NCBI GenBank assembly: GCA_026003755.1
Contig: BPHV01000001.1
Span: forward strand, 1,400,393 to 1,464,392
Reading direction: 5' to 3'
Origin: Candidatus Roseilinea sp.
Lineage (GTDB): Bacteria > Chloroflexota > Anaerolineae > J036 > Brachytrichaceae
Length of the DNA: 64,000 bases
Position numbers and translations under genes: made by a program. A model generated the notes under the pieces. The model was given only the letters and a program-made list of their open reading frames with translations, searched no databases and was not told where the DNA came from. This document shows positions 51,628 through 61,536 of the stretch, piece after piece (positions within the stretch are counted from its first letter, which is position 1; every line of letters starts with the position of its first letter).

Positions 51628-53619
51628 ATGGCGGCAGAGACGAAAACTCCTGCGAAGAATTCAGCACAAGGCAACCGCAACGGCGGTCGCAGCGGCGAGC
51701 CGCGCCGCGACACCCCCCGGTCGAGCGGCCCAGCGCAACCCCGGCCGCCTCGGCCGGTTGAGCCCAAGCCGGCCGAACCCAAGGTGATCGAACTGCCGGA
51801 GTCCATTTCGTTGCGCGATTTGGCGACCAAGATCAACGTCAGCCCGATCAACGTCATCCGCGAGCTAATGCAAAACGGCGTGATGGCGACCATCAACCAG
51901 CCGCTTGACTTTGACACAGCCGCCATCGTCGCGAGCGCGTTTGGCTGGGAGGCGCGGCCGATCCCGATCGCGGTCGAATCGCAGCCCCCGGCCGAAGTCG
52001 CGGTGACGCCTGACGGCACACCTGCGCCGACCGGCAAGATCATGACGCTCAGGCAGCGCTTGCTGGCCAAGGAGCAGGCCGAAAACGAAAGCGCGCTCAA
52101 GCCGCGTCCGCCTATCGTGACCGTGATGGGACACGTGGATCACGGCAAGACGTCGCTGCTGGACGCCATCCGCAAGACGGATGTCGCCAGCGCCGAGGCA
52201 GGTGGGATCACCCAGCACATCGGCGCCTACATGGTGGAACATCAGGGCAAAAAGGTCACCTTCATTGACACGCCGGGCCACGAAGCCTTCACCGCCATGC
52301 GCGCGCGCGGCGCGCAAGTGACCGACATCGCGGTGCTGGTGGTCGCTGCGGACGACGGTGTGATGCCGCAAACGCGCGAGGCGATCGCCCATGCCCGCGC
52401 GGCGCAAGTGCCGATCATCGTCGCCATCAACAAGATCGACAAACCGAACGCCAACCCGGAGCTAGTGAAGAAAGAGTTGAGCGAGCTGGGCCTCGTGCCC
52501 GACGAATGGGGCGGTCAGACGTTGTTCATCCCGGTCTCGGCCAAACAACGCAAAGGCATCGAGGATCTGATCGAAGGCATCCTGCTGGTGGCGGAATCGC
52601 TCGACACGATCAAAGCGAACCCCAATCGCAGGGCCGTCGGCACGATCATCGAAAGCCACTTGAGCAAGTCGAAAGGAGCGATGGCGACGGTGCTCGTGCA
52701 GAACGGCACGCTCAACGTCGGTGATGCGTTCGTGGCCGGCAGCGTGTACGGCCGCGTGCGCGCCATGTTTGACTTTCGTGGCCAAAGTGTGAAAAAAGCC
52801 GGGCCTTCCGTGCCGGTCAGCATTACCGGCATGTCAGAAGTCCCGATCGCCGGCGACATCTTCGAGGTCGTCGAGGACGAACGCGCGGCGCGCGCGCTTG
52901 CGGCGCAGAATCAGGCCAAGCGCGCGCGCGAGGGCAACGTCCAACGCGTGACCAGCCTCGAGCAATACTTCGCCATGGCTAAGGCCAGCAAGGCCAAGAA
53001 GATGTTCTTCATCGTCAAGGCCGACAGCCAGGGGTCGCTCCAGCCGATCGTTGAGCAGTTGCACAAACTCAACAGCACCCTCGGCGGCGAGCCGGGTGAG
53101 GAAATACGGCTCGAAGTCATCCATCAAGGCACCGGCGATGTGACCGAAAGCGATGTTAACCTGGCGATCGCGTCCGGTGCCGTGATCCTCGGATACGAGG
53201 TGCAGGTGGACACGGCTGCGCGACGCAAAGCCGAGAGCAATCATGTGGACATCCGCCTCTACAATGTGATCTACAACCTGCTCGAAGACGTGGAGTTGGC
53301 CCTGAAGGGCATGCTCGCGCCGAAGATCGTCGAGAAGGTGGTCGGCGTCGCCGAAGTCAAGCAAACCTTCAAGATTCCCAAGGTGGGCATCATCGCCGGC
53401 GTACGTGTGACGAACGGCGTGGCCATGCGCAACGCCAAGGTGCGCATACTGCGCGGCGAGCAAGTGTTGCACACCGGGACGGTGGCCTCGCTCAAGCGGT
53501 TGACCGAAGATGTGAAGGAGGTGCGCCAGGGCTTCGAGTGCGGCATTGGCATCGAGGGCTTCGAAGGATTCAAGCCGGGCGACGTGATTGAATTCATCGT
53601 GCAAGAAGCGCAGTCTTAG
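51628..53619 (+). CDS. infB: Translation initiation factor IF-2
   Basis: GTPase that places initiator tRNA on the ribosome. 663 residues, a short form with only about 160 residues before the G domain. IF2_N-like segment ([22 protein letters not shown]), then G1 GHVDHGKT (168-175), G3 DTPGH (214-218), G4 NKID (268-271), domains II-III and the C-terminal domain binding fMet ([24 protein letters not shown]). The ATG at 51628 is preferred over GTG/ATG just upstream for its GAGGTG spacing. A 7.5-kb interruption follows before rbfA. Confidence 0.97.
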   Translation: MAAETKTPAKNSAQGNRNGGRSGEPRRDTPRSSGPAQPRPPRPVEPKPAEPKVIELPESISLRDLATKINVSPINVIRELMQNGVMATINQPLDFDTAAIVASAFGWEARPIPIAVESQPPAEVAVTPDGTPAPTGKIMTLRQRLLAKEQAENESALKPRPPIVTVMGHVDHGKTSLLDAIRKTDVASAEAGGITQHIGAYMVEHQGKKVTFIDTPGHEAFTAMRARGAQVTDIAVLVVAADDGVMPQTREAIAHARAAQVPIIVAINKIDKPNANPELVKKELSELGLVPDEWGGQTLFIPVSAKQRKGIEDLIEGILLVAESLDTIKANPNRRAVGTIIESHLSKSKGAMATVLVQNGTLNVGDAFVAGSVYGRVRAMFDFRGQSVKKAGPSVPVSITGMSEVPIAGDIFEVVEDERAARALAAQNQAKRAREGNVQRVTSLEQYFAMAKASKAKKMFFIVKADSQGSLQPIVEQLHKLNSTLGGEPGEEIRLEVIHQGTGDVTESDVNLAIASGAVILGYEVQVDTAARRKAESNHVDIRLYNVIYNLLEDVELALKGMLAPKIVEKVVGVAEVKQTFKIPKVGIIAGVRVTNGVAMRNAKVRILRGEQVLHTGTVASLKRLTEDVKEVRQGFECGIGIEGFEGFKPGDVIEFIVQEAQS

Positions 53620-53729
53620 GCGCCCATCCCGGTAGGATGGCATCATACGCGGCGCGCGCAATCGAAAGCACCAGCCGACGAGCGGCGGAATTTACGCATC
53701 GGAAATTTTAAGGGGGTGCGCGGCGCAAT

Positions 53730-53990
53730 GAGCAGGAAGTCATCGCTGCGTGCTGCGCGCAAGCATTTGGCCTTGAATCCTGCGCGCCTTCCTCGTCAGG
53801 TCGCCCCAATTGAAGTGCGCTGCGCCCGGCGCGCACGGGGCTGAGGCCTTCGCCGAACGCTACATCCAGCACCCCGTGCGCACCGTTCTCAATCTGCCGA
53901 TAAGCACGCACCGCACGCGCAACGCGCTGCACATCCTGCTTCAGACTGGCTCGGCCGGCGACGTGATGGCCAATCACTCATCGCGGTGAT
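53730..53990 (-). mobile_element. ISAs1-family transposase remnant (C-terminal fragment)
   Basis: Minus-strand frames read VARAVRAYRQIENGAHGVLD then VAFGEGLSPVRAG, the catalytic-Glu region of ISAs1 DDE transposases (usually HWxIENxLHWVLDVxFxED). Two homopolymer-type frame slips then give AAHFNWGDLTRK and GFKAKCLRAARSDDFLL, matching the ISAs1 C-terminus. A stop at about 53990 and absence of the N-terminal half show truncation. No terminal inverted repeats identified. It lies in the 688-base gap between infB and the peptide-binding protein gene. Confidence 0.5.
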
Positions 53991-54055
53991 GATCCCCTGA
54001 TGTGATGCGTAAGCCCCGCGACCGGTTATCATGCAACAGCAAGCCGCATTTTGAC

Positions 54056-54061
54056 TATAAT
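54056..54061 (+). promoter_or_regulatory. -10 box of peptide ABC operon with a long leader
   Basis: Perfect TATAAT; a transcript would start near 54068, leaving a leader of about 240 bases before the ATG at 54308. No known riboswitch was recognised in the leader. A strong ribosome site (AAGGAG) precedes the ATG. Confidence 0.55.
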
Positions 54062-54307
54062 GCCCGTTCACAAAGTTGAGCTGGGCGCACTTGGCGTACG
54101 ACGTTTGCTGGAGCCTACGCCGATGTCTGAGCAGCCGACGATATCGGTCGCCATCGCTGCGTATTCGGTTGAGGGTGAATCCACCGCGCGCGAACCTTTC
54201 GGAGAATGAGGTCGCGGCGAACCCTTGTGAAACGGCTTCACTCAGCGCGTGAAAGCAGAGAAAATGCATATGTTCCGATCCATGCTGATTAAAAGGAGAG
54301 AAGAACC

Positions 54308-56389
54308 ATGAAAACCGTTTCGCGACGCAAGTTCTTGAAAGCCGCAGCGTTCGCGGCCGGCGCGGCAGGTCTGGCCGCTTGTGCGACGTCCACGCCGGCG
54401 CCCACGGAGGCGCCTGCGCCGCCGACAGAAGCCCCCAAGCCCGCGGCGCCTGCGCCGGCCGAGCCGACCAAGGCCGCCGAGCCTGTGACGCTGCCGGGCA
54501 AGTTCAACGAGGCGCCGATGCTGGCCGAGATGGTCAAGGCCGGCAAGCTGCCGCCGGTGGATCAGCGCCTACCGGAGAACCCGCAAGTGGTCAAGCCGCT
54601 GGTCGCGCCGGGCAAGTATGGCGGCACGTTGCGCCAGGGCATCGTCGGCAACAGCGTCACCTGGGGCGGCGGCCTTTACACCTTTCAGTGGGAGAACCTG
54701 GTGCAATGGAAGCCGGACTTCTCCGCGCCTGAACCCAGCCTGGCCGAGAAAATTGACATCAGCCCTGACGGCAGGGAATACACCTTCACCCTGCGCAAGG
54801 GCATCAAGTGGTCGGACGGCCAGCCGTTTACCGCCGACGACATCATGTTCTACATTGACGACGTGCTGTTCAACACGGAGATCAACCCCGGCGGCCCCGC
54901 AGCGGACTGGCTGCCGGCCAATCAGCGCGAGGGCTTCCGCGCCGAGAAGGTGGACGATTACACCTTCAAGTTGATCTTCCCGCGACCGTTCGGCTCGTTC
55001 CTCTACAACCTGGCGACGTGGGTGGGCCGCTACTTCGCCCAGTATCCCAAGCATTATCTCCAGCAATTCCACGCCAAATACAACCCGGAGGTGGATAAGC
55101 TGGTCAAGCAGGAAGGGATGGAGAACTGGGTGCAGCTCTTCTTCCGCAAAGGGCCGGACACCTGGGGCAACCCCGATCGCTTCATGGACGTGCCGGAATA
55201 TCCCTCGCTCGGCCCGTGGGTGGTAGTGCAACCGATCGGCTCCGGTTCAACGGCGCGTTTCGTCCGCAACCCCTACTACTGGAAGGTGGACGATCAGGGC
55301 AACCAGCTCCCTTACATTGATGAGGTCATCATTACCGCCTATCAGGACCCCGAAGCGCGCGCCTTGGCGATGCTCAACGGCGATCTGGACTTCATCAAAG
55401 ACCCCGGCGAGCAAAACCGCGAGCTGTACTACGACGCGATGAATGCCGGCAAGTCGCTCAAGATTATCCAGCGCGTCCCGGAGGGCGGCAACACCATCTC
55501 GATCCACTTCAATCAAGGCTCCAAGAACCCGGTGCTGCGCCAGGTCTTCCAAGACAAGAACTTCCGCATCGGCATGTCGCACGCCATCAACCGCGAAGAG
55601 CTGATCGAAGTGGTCTTCAAGGGACAAGGGAAGCCGGCGCAGGTGGCGCCGTTGGAGAACTCGCCCCTCTACATCGAGCGCCTGGCGAACCAGTATCTGG
55701 AGTACGACGTGGCCAAGGCCAACGAATACCTCGACAAGGTGCTGCCCAACAAGGACGCCAACGGCATGCGCCTTGGGCCGGATGGCAAGCCGTTCTCCAT
55801 CATCTGGACATGCCTAGACCAGACCTACACCGGCGGCGACGCGCGCGCCTGGTTGCAGGCGGCGGAGATCATGGTGGGTTACTTCAAGGCGGTTGGCGTG
55901 GATGTGAAGCTGGACGTGATCTCCGAGCAAGTGCTCAACGAGCGCCGACGCACCAACGACGTGGATATGTTCATCTTCCACGGCTCCGAGGGTGGCGCAG
56001 GCGTGACGGCCATCATTGACCCGCGCTGGCACGTGCCCGGCGAGTATTGGAGCTTCTTCGGCCACGGTTGGGCCCCGTACGTTGTCCCAACGGACCTCAG
56101 CGAAGAGGAGAAGTCCAACTTCGTCGAGCCGCCGGATTGGGTGATCCAGCATCGCCGCTTGTACGAGCAGGCGACGGAGCAGACCACTTACGAAGCGCAG
56201 GTGGCCGCCATGCGCAAGGTGCTTGAGGCGTCGGCGGATTACTTCTGGGTGATCGGCATCTCACGGCCCGGCCTCAGCTATCAGCCGATGAGCAAGCGCC
56301 TGCAAGGTCTGCCGGAAGGTTCAGTGGACGGCTGGCTGCCCGGCACGCACAAGATCATGCGGCCCGAGCAGTGGTTCATCGAGGGCTGA
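54308..56389 (+). CDS. Peptide/nickel-type ABC transporter substrate-binding lipoprotein
   Basis: 693-residue SBP_bac_5 family receptor. N-terminal twin-arginine motif SRRKFLK (residues 5-11) with lipobox LAAC (Cys25): a Tat-exported lipoprotein. Pro/Ala/Thr/Glu linker to about residue 60, then the family body (LRQGIVGNSVTW, FTLRKGIKWSDGQPFTADD, FRIGMSHAINREELIEVV). The family includes oligopeptide, dipeptide, nickel and some oligosaccharide receptors. AAGGAG 7-8 bases before the ATG. Ligand cannot be inferred. Confidence 0.9.
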   Translation: MKTVSRRKFLKAAAFAAGAAGLAACATSTPAPTEAPAPPTEAPKPAAPAPAEPTKAAEPVTLPGKFNEAPMLAEMVKAGKLPPVDQRLPENPQVVKPLVAPGKYGGTLRQGIVGNSVTWGGGLYTFQWENLVQWKPDFSAPEPSLAEKIDISPDGREYTFTLRKGIKWSDGQPFTADDIMFYIDDVLFNTEINPGGPAADWLPANQREGFRAEKVDDYTFKLIFPRPFGSFLYNLATWVGRYFAQYPKHYLQQFHAKYNPEVDKLVKQEGMENWVQLFFRKGPDTWGNPDRFMDVPEYPSLGPWVVVQPIGSGSTARFVRNPYYWKVDDQGNQLPYIDEVIITAYQDPEARALAMLNGDLDFIKDPGEQNRELYYDAMNAGKSLKIIQRVPEGGNTISIHFNQGSKNPVLRQVFQDKNFRIGMSHAINREELIEVVFKGQGKPAQVAPLENSPLYIERLANQYLEYDVAKANEYLDKVLPNKDANGMRLGPDGKPFSIIWTCLDQTYTGGDARAWLQAAEIMVGYFKAVGVDVKLDVISEQVLNERRRTNDVDMFIFHGSEGGAGVTAIIDPRWHVPGEYWSFFGHGWAPYVVPTDLSEEEKSNFVEPPDWVIQHRRLYEQATEQTTYEAQVAAMRKVLEASADYFWVIGISRPGLSYQPMSKRLQGLPEGSVDGWLPGTHKIMRPEQWFIEG

Positions 56390-56440
56390 AGGCGCACTTG
56401 AGCTTGGCTCTGGCGCATCGCGGCTCGATCAACGTTGTAT

Positions 56441-56469
56441 GGGCGCCGGCAGACTGGCTGCCGGCGCCC
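56441..56469 (+). promoter_or_regulatory. Intercistronic hairpin after binding-protein gene
   Basis: Perfect 12-bp stem GGGCGCCGGCAG (56441-56452) with 56458-56469, 5-base loop, no T-run. It parallels the pstS-pstC hairpin and would favour excess of the binding protein over the permeases. Confidence 0.55.
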
Positions 56470-56581
56470 ACGCCCACCTTGAGCGCGACGCACCGCCGCT
56501 CACACGCCAGTCCACATCACACGCAGATCGCATAAACTAAATCTCGCCTTGCCGCCCAGGCAGCGGGAGGGATAGACTGAA

Positions 56582-57568
56582 ATGTGGCAATTCATGCTCC
56601 GTCGCTTGTCATACGCCTTGTTAGCGGTGTTCGTCATTTCGCTCGTGTCGTTCGCGGTGATCCAGTTGCCGCCGGGCGACTACGTGACCGACATGATTAA
56701 CCGCGTGCGCGCGACCGGCGGCAAGGTGGACCCCGAGTTCGAGCAGCGCATGCGCGAGGTATACGGCTTCAACCAGCCGATGATCGTACAGTATGCCAAG
56801 TGGCTGACCAATATCCTCACGCGAGGGGAGTTCGGCTATTCGTTCATCTACAAGCGCGACGCCGGCGAGATGATCATGGAACGCCTGCCCACCACCGCGG
56901 TCATGGTGTTCGGCGCTGTGCTGCTGACGTGGGTCATCGCCTTGCCGCTCGGCGTGATGGCGGCGGTCTACAAGCGCACCGCGATTGATTACAGCGCCAT
57001 TTTCATCGGCTTTGTCGGCCTGGCCGTGCCCAGCTTCATGCTGGCGATCGTGGTGCTCTTTGTGGTGTATCGCACTTTTGGGCGTGCAACGATTGGGCTG
57101 TTCTCGCCGGAGTATGTGGCAGCGCCGTGGAGCGTCAACCGGCTGCTGGACTTGCTGAAGAACATGTGGCTGCCGGCGCTGATCACCGCTGTGACTGGCA
57201 TCGGCGCGCTGACGCAGACCATGCGCGCTAACCTCTTGGATGAGCTGAACAAGCCCTATGTGAACACGGCGCGCGCCAAAGGGCTGCCCGAATGGCGCTT
57301 GCTGTGGAAGTACCCCGTGCGCCATGCGCTCAACCCCTTCGTCAGCACCATCGGCTGGCTGCTGCCGGCGCTGGTGGCCGGCGATGTGGTGATCTCCATC
57401 GTGCTGAACTTGCCCACCGCCGGCTCGATGCTGTATGCAGCGCTGCTGCAACAAGACCAGTACGTCGCGGCCGGCTTCATCCTGCTGCTCAGCTCGCTTA
57501 CGGTGATCGGCACACTGATCTCGGACCTGTTGTTGGCGTTGTTGGACCCGCGCATCCGTCTCTCTTAG
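56582..57568 (+). CDS. Peptide ABC transporter permease (DppB-like)
   Basis: 328-residue permease, six membrane helices. N-terminus MWQFMLRRLSYALLAVFVISLVSF, the DppB-type long first loop (GDYVTDMINRVRATGGK), and the cytoplasmic EAA-like loop around YVNTARAKGLPEWRLLWKY. GGGAGG 11 bases before the ATG. Pairs with the DppC-like gene, 9 bases downstream. Confidence 0.9.
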   Translation: MWQFMLRRLSYALLAVFVISLVSFAVIQLPPGDYVTDMINRVRATGGKVDPEFEQRMREVYGFNQPMIVQYAKWLTNILTRGEFGYSFIYKRDAGEMIMERLPTTAVMVFGAVLLTWVIALPLGVMAAVYKRTAIDYSAIFIGFVGLAVPSFMLAIVVLFVVYRTFGRATIGLFSPEYVAAPWSVNRLLDLLKNMWLPALITAVTGIGALTQTMRANLLDELNKPYVNTARAKGLPEWRLLWKYPVRHALNPFVSTIGWLLPALVAGDVVISIVLNLPTAGSMLYAALLQQDQYVAAGFILLLSSLTVIGTLISDLLLALLDPRIRLS

Positions 57569-57577
57569 TTGTTGGAT

Positions 57578-58717
57578 ATGGCTACCATTACCCGCAGCCT
57601 AAACGCTCCCCCGCCGAGCGAGGTGCAGGAAGCCCAGCGCAGCGTCGAAGTTGCCTCGCAATGGCGGCTGATGTGGTGGAAGTTCCGCAAGGACAAGCTG
57701 GCGATCACAGGCGGCATCGTGGTCATCGGCTTCTACCTCATGGCGATCTTTGCGGAGTTCTTCGCCCCACGTCTGCCGGAGAGCTTCAACGCGCAATACG
57801 TCTATGCCCCGCCTCAACCCCTGTATTTCTTCCTGGACGGACGATGGGATCCGTTTGTGTATGGCCTCAAGTTCGAACGCGACCCTATTTCCTTAAAGAA
57901 GCAATGGAGCGTGGACTACAACACCCGCATTCGTTGGGCCTTCTTCGTGAAAGGTGAGCCTTACAAGCTGCTCGGCCTGATCCCCGCCGACGTTCACCTC
58001 ATCGGCCCAAAGAATCCCGGCGACCCCTTTTACCTGCTCGGCGCCGATAAGAGCGGCCGCGACGTGCTCAGCCGCATCATCTACGCCTCGCGCATCTCGC
58101 TCACCGTGGGCCTGGCCGGGGTGTTTGTCTCGCTCGTCATCGGCGTCGTGATCGGTGGCATCTCCGGTCTGATGGGCGGCCTGGTGGACGTGCTTATTCA
58201 GCGCGTGATCGAGATCGTCAACTCGGTGCCCAGCCTGCCGCTGATGATGGCCTTTGCCGCGATGGTGCCGCCCGGCACGCCCATCGTCCAGGTGTACTTC
58301 ATCGTCACCCTGATCCTCGCGTTGCTGAGCTGGACCGGCATGGCCCGCGTGGTGCGTGGGCGCTTCTTGGCCCTCCGTGAGGAGGACTTCATCCTCGCAG
58401 CACGGCTGGACGGCGCCAGCCGCAGCCGCCTGATCTTCCGCCACATGCTGCCCTCATTCCTCAGCCACATCATCGCCTCGATCACCATCTCCATCCCCTA
58501 CATGATCCTGAACGAGACCGGCCTGAGCTTCCTGGGCATCGGCCTGCGCCCGCCAGTGGTCAGTTGGGGAGTGATGTTGCGCGATGCGCAGCAGATCGCC
58601 AACGTGGCCAACTATCCATGGCTGCTGTTGCCGGCAGTGGCCGTGGTCGCTTTTGTGCTGGCCATGAACTTCCTCGGCAACGGTCTGCGCGACGCCGCCG
58701 ACCCCTACGCGAACTGA
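57578..58717 (+). CDS. Peptide ABC transporter permease (DppC-like)
   Basis: 379 residues from the ATG at 57578 (an alternative TTG start lies three codons upstream). OppC-N segment (WRLMWWKFRKDKLAITGGIVV), a long extracytoplasmic loop of about 110 residues that is larger than usual, then GADKSGRDVLSRIIYASRISL and the EAA loop ILAARLDGASRSRLIFRHML. Ends LGNGLRDAADPYAN, standard for the family. Confidence 0.9.
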   Translation: MATITRSLNAPPPSEVQEAQRSVEVASQWRLMWWKFRKDKLAITGGIVVIGFYLMAIFAEFFAPRLPESFNAQYVYAPPQPLYFFLDGRWDPFVYGLKFERDPISLKKQWSVDYNTRIRWAFFVKGEPYKLLGLIPADVHLIGPKNPGDPFYLLGADKSGRDVLSRIIYASRISLTVGLAGVFVSLVIGVVIGGISGLMGGLVDVLIQRVIEIVNSVPSLPLMMAFAAMVPPGTPIVQVYFIVTLILALLSWTGMARVVRGRFLALREEDFILAARLDGASRSRLIFRHMLPSFLSHIIASITISIPYMILNETGLSFLGIGLRPPVVSWGVMLRDAQQIANVANYPWLLLPAVAVVAFVLAMNFLGNGLRDAADPYAN

Positions 58718-58727
58718 GGCGCGCACC

Positions 58728-59765
58728 ATGACCGACGCAATTCAACTGGAGTTCAAAGACCTGCGCGTGCATTTCTTCACCGACGAGGGCGTCGTGAAGG
58801 CGGTGGACGGCGTGGACTTGGTGATCCCGCGCGGCAAGACCACCTGCATTGTGGGCGAAAGCGGCTGCGGCAAGAGCGTGATGTCGCTCACCGCGCTGCG
58901 CATCGTGCAGAAGCCGGGGCGCATCGTCAGCGGCCAAATCCTGTGGCACAGCAAAAGCGGCGATGTGATTGACCTGGCTAAGCTCAACCCCAAGGGGCGC
59001 GAAATCCGCCACATCCGCGGCGCCGAGATCGCGATGATCTTCCAGGAGCCGATGACCAGCCTCAGTCCGCTTTACACCATCGGCAACCAAATCGGCGAGG
59101 CTATCCGGCTGCATCAAGGCGTCTCCAAGCAAGAGGCGCGCGCGCGCACGATTGAAATGCTGCGCAAAGTGCGCATCCCGCGCCCGGAGCGTTTGGTGGA
59201 CGAGTATCCCTTCCGCCTCAGCGGGGGCATGCGCCAGCGGGCCATGATCGCCATGGCCCTCTCGTGCAACCCCAGCCTGTTGATCGCCGACGAGCCGACC
59301 ACCGCGCTCGATGTGACCACCCAGGCGCAAATTCTCGACCTGATGCTCGACCTACAACGGGAATACAACATGAGCATCCTCTTCATCACCCACGACCTCG
59401 GCGTGGTGGCCGAGATCGCCGACTATGTGGCAGTGATGTACTTGGGGCGCGTGGTCGAAAGCAGCGATGTTGACACCATTTTCAACAACCCGAAACACCC
59501 CTACACACAGGCGCTGCTCAGCTCTGTGCCGAAGATCAGCGTCACGCGCCAGCCGCTAGCGCCGATCCAGGGCATGGTGCCCAGCCCGTTCCGTCGTCCT
59601 TCGGGTTGCACTTTCCATCCGCGCTGTTCGCACGCCATGCCGATCTGCCAGGCAGTGGAGCCGAGCATGATCCCGCTGGACCACGGCCACCACGTGCGCT
59701 GCCTGCTGTACGACGATGCCGCGCGTCAGATAGCCCCCCCGGCGGCGGAGTTGGCAGCGCAGTGA
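58728..59765 (+). CDS. Peptide ABC transporter ATP-binding protein (DppD-like)
   Basis: 345 residues. Walker A GESGCGKS (43-50), Q-loop MIFQEPMTSLSP, signature LSGGMRQR, Walker B LLIADEPTTALDV and H-loop ITHDLGVVAEIAD. C-terminal oligopeptide/dipeptide domain with the cysteine pattern GCTFHPRCSHAMPIC, which in DppD/DppF proteins ligates a [4Fe-4S] cluster. Forms the heterodimer with the DppF-like protein. Confidence 0.93.
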   Translation: MTDAIQLEFKDLRVHFFTDEGVVKAVDGVDLVIPRGKTTCIVGESGCGKSVMSLTALRIVQKPGRIVSGQILWHSKSGDVIDLAKLNPKGREIRHIRGAEIAMIFQEPMTSLSPLYTIGNQIGEAIRLHQGVSKQEARARTIEMLRKVRIPRPERLVDEYPFRLSGGMRQRAMIAMALSCNPSLLIADEPTTALDVTTQAQILDLMLDLQREYNMSILFITHDLGVVAEIADYVAVMYLGRVVESSDVDTIFNNPKHPYTQALLSSVPKISVTRQPLAPIQGMVPSPFRRPSGCTFHPRCSHAMPICQAVEPSMIPLDHGHHVRCLLYDDAARQIAPPAAELAAQ

Positions 59766-59786
59766 GCACACCCGACTACTCCAACC

Positions 59787-60878
59787 ATGACGACCAACAA
59801 CGGACAACTTTCCCAAGCCGCCTCGCCGGCCACCTCAGCCGCTGGGGTGCTGCTTCAGGTGCGCGACCTGAAGATGCACTTCCCCATCACCAAAGGCGCG
59901 TTTGGCAGCGTCAAAGGTTACGTGAAGGCGGTGGACGAGGTGACGTTCGATGTGGCGGCCGGCGAGACGCTTGGCTTGGTAGGCGAGAGCGGTTGCGGCA
60001 AGACCACCGTCGGGCGATGCATCGTGCGCGCCTACAAGCCCACCGCCGGCCAGATGCTGTACTACGGCAATACCGATGGGCCAGCGGTAGACCTTGCCGC
60101 CCTCAACGAAGACCAGCTCAAGCCCTACCGACGCGACATTCGGATGATCTTCCAAGACCCCTACTCATCGCTGAACCCGCGCATGCCGGTGTTCCAAAAC
60201 GTGGGTGAGGCGCTGCTCAACCTCACGAACATACGCGGCAGCGAGCTGGAAGATCGCGTCAAAGAAACGCTCGTGCGGGTCGGCCTGCGCCCGGAGTACA
60301 TCCGTCGCTATCCACACGCCTTCTCCGGCGGTGAGCGCCAGCGCATCGTCATCGCCCGCGCGCTGGTCACCAACCCACGCCTGGTGATCTGCGACGAGGC
60401 CGTCGCCGCGCTCGACGTGTCCATCCGCGCCCAAGTGCTCAACTTACTGGAGCAGCTTCGTCAGGAGATGGGCTTGACCTATTTGTTCATCTCACACGAC
60501 CTGAGCGTGGTGCGCTACATCTGCGACCGCGTCGCGGTGATGTATGTGGGTCGCGTGGTGGAGATTGCGCCGGTGAACGCGCTGTTTCGCCAACCCAAAC
60601 ATCCCTACACCGAGGCGTTGATGTCCGCCGTGCCGATCCAAAACCCGCGCCATCGCAACCGCGTGGCGCGCATTCGGCTGGAAGGTGAGGTGCCCGATCC
60701 GTCCAACCCGCCGAGCGGTTGCTATTTTCATCCGCGCTGCCCTTACGTCCAGGAGCGCTGCCGGCGCGAGACGCCGGCCCTGCGCAACATCGGCGATGGC
60801 CGACAGGTAGCCTGCCATTTCGCTGAGGAGCTACAGTTGCGCGGCGCCGTGCTGGCAGATCCTCGTCCTCAGCCCTAG
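59787..60878 (+). CDS. Peptide ABC transporter ATP-binding protein (DppF-like)
   Basis: 363 residues. Walker A GESGCGKT (66-73), MIFQDPYSSLNPRM, signature FSGGERQRI, Walker B LVICDEAVAALDVS (usually DEPVSALDVS) and the H-loop SHDLSVVRYI. C-terminal GCYFHPRCPYVQERC cysteines. Last gene of the transporter operon; the start lies 21 bases after the DppD-like stop. Confidence 0.93.
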   Translation: MTTNNGQLSQAASPATSAAGVLLQVRDLKMHFPITKGAFGSVKGYVKAVDEVTFDVAAGETLGLVGESGCGKTTVGRCIVRAYKPTAGQMLYYGNTDGPAVDLAALNEDQLKPYRRDIRMIFQDPYSSLNPRMPVFQNVGEALLNLTNIRGSELEDRVKETLVRVGLRPEYIRRYPHAFSGGERQRIVIARALVTNPRLVICDEAVAALDVSIRAQVLNLLEQLRQEMGLTYLFISHDLSVVRYICDRVAVMYVGRVVEIAPVNALFRQPKHPYTEALMSAVPIQNPRHRNRVARIRLEGEVPDPSNPPSGCYFHPRCPYVQERCRRETPALRNIGDGRQVACHFAEELQLRGAVLADPRPQP

Positions 60879-61167
60879 CAACTGCCTGAGCGAGACGAAC
60901 AAGCCAAATTAACGCTGCTATCGCCTGCCCGGTTTTTTTGGGGAGGTTCCGACCATCGCTCTATTGCGGAGTCGCTCCCTACTTCGGCTTGCCCATATAG
61001 CCAATCGCGCCGGCACCGACCGATGCGCGAACCTCCAGCAGCGTTACAGTTACAATCGTACGTCATTCGTTATACTTCAGGTCTGGTTAGGCGAGCCGGT
61101 TGGACATAAACCAACCCTTTGGCCTACCCGATCGTTTAAGGCACTCACTTCTGCCCTCTATCGGACC
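60879..61167. other. Intergenic region before rbfA
   Basis: 289 bases. It contains a T7 run at about 60930-60940 and possible -10 boxes TACAAT (61051-61056) and TATACT (61071-61076), one of which could drive the rbfA cluster after its separation from infB. No RNA gene recognised. Confidence 0.35.
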
Positions 61168-61536
61168 ATGAGCAAGAAGTACGCCAAGCGCGTCAACGAA
61201 CTGATTCGTATGCATTTGACCGATCTACTGGAGCGCGAGCTGAACGATCCGCGTGTGAACAGCGCCCAGGTGACAATTAGCGACGTGGAAATCACCCCCG
61301 ATGTGCGGCACGCGCGGGTGTTTTACAGCATCATCGGCGATGATGCGCAGAAGGCCGAGGTCGCGCGTGGTTTAGAAAGCGCCGCCGGCTGGCTCAGCCG
61401 CGAGTTAGGCAAGCGCCTTCGCACACGCCACACCCCCCAGTTGACGTTTGAGTTCGACGAATCGTTCGAGCGTGGCGACCGCCTATCGCGGCTGCTAGAC
61501 GAGCTGAAGGGCGGCGAGGAGTTCACTGCATCTTGA
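61168..61536 (+). CDS. rbfA: Ribosome-binding factor A
   Basis: 30S maturation factor that helps process the 5' end of 16S rRNA. 122 residues, single KH-like domain. Motifs RVNELIRMHLTDLLERELNDPRV at the start and VTISDVEITPDVRHARVFYSI. ATG at 61168 chosen by family alignment; the longer frame is non-coding. Stop overlaps the nrnA start (TTGA). Confidence 0.94.
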   Translation: MSKKYAKRVNELIRMHLTDLLERELNDPRVNSAQVTISDVEITPDVRHARVFYSIIGDDAQKAEVARGLESAAGWLSRELGKRLRTRHTPQLTFEFDESFERGDRLSRLLDELKGGEEFTAS

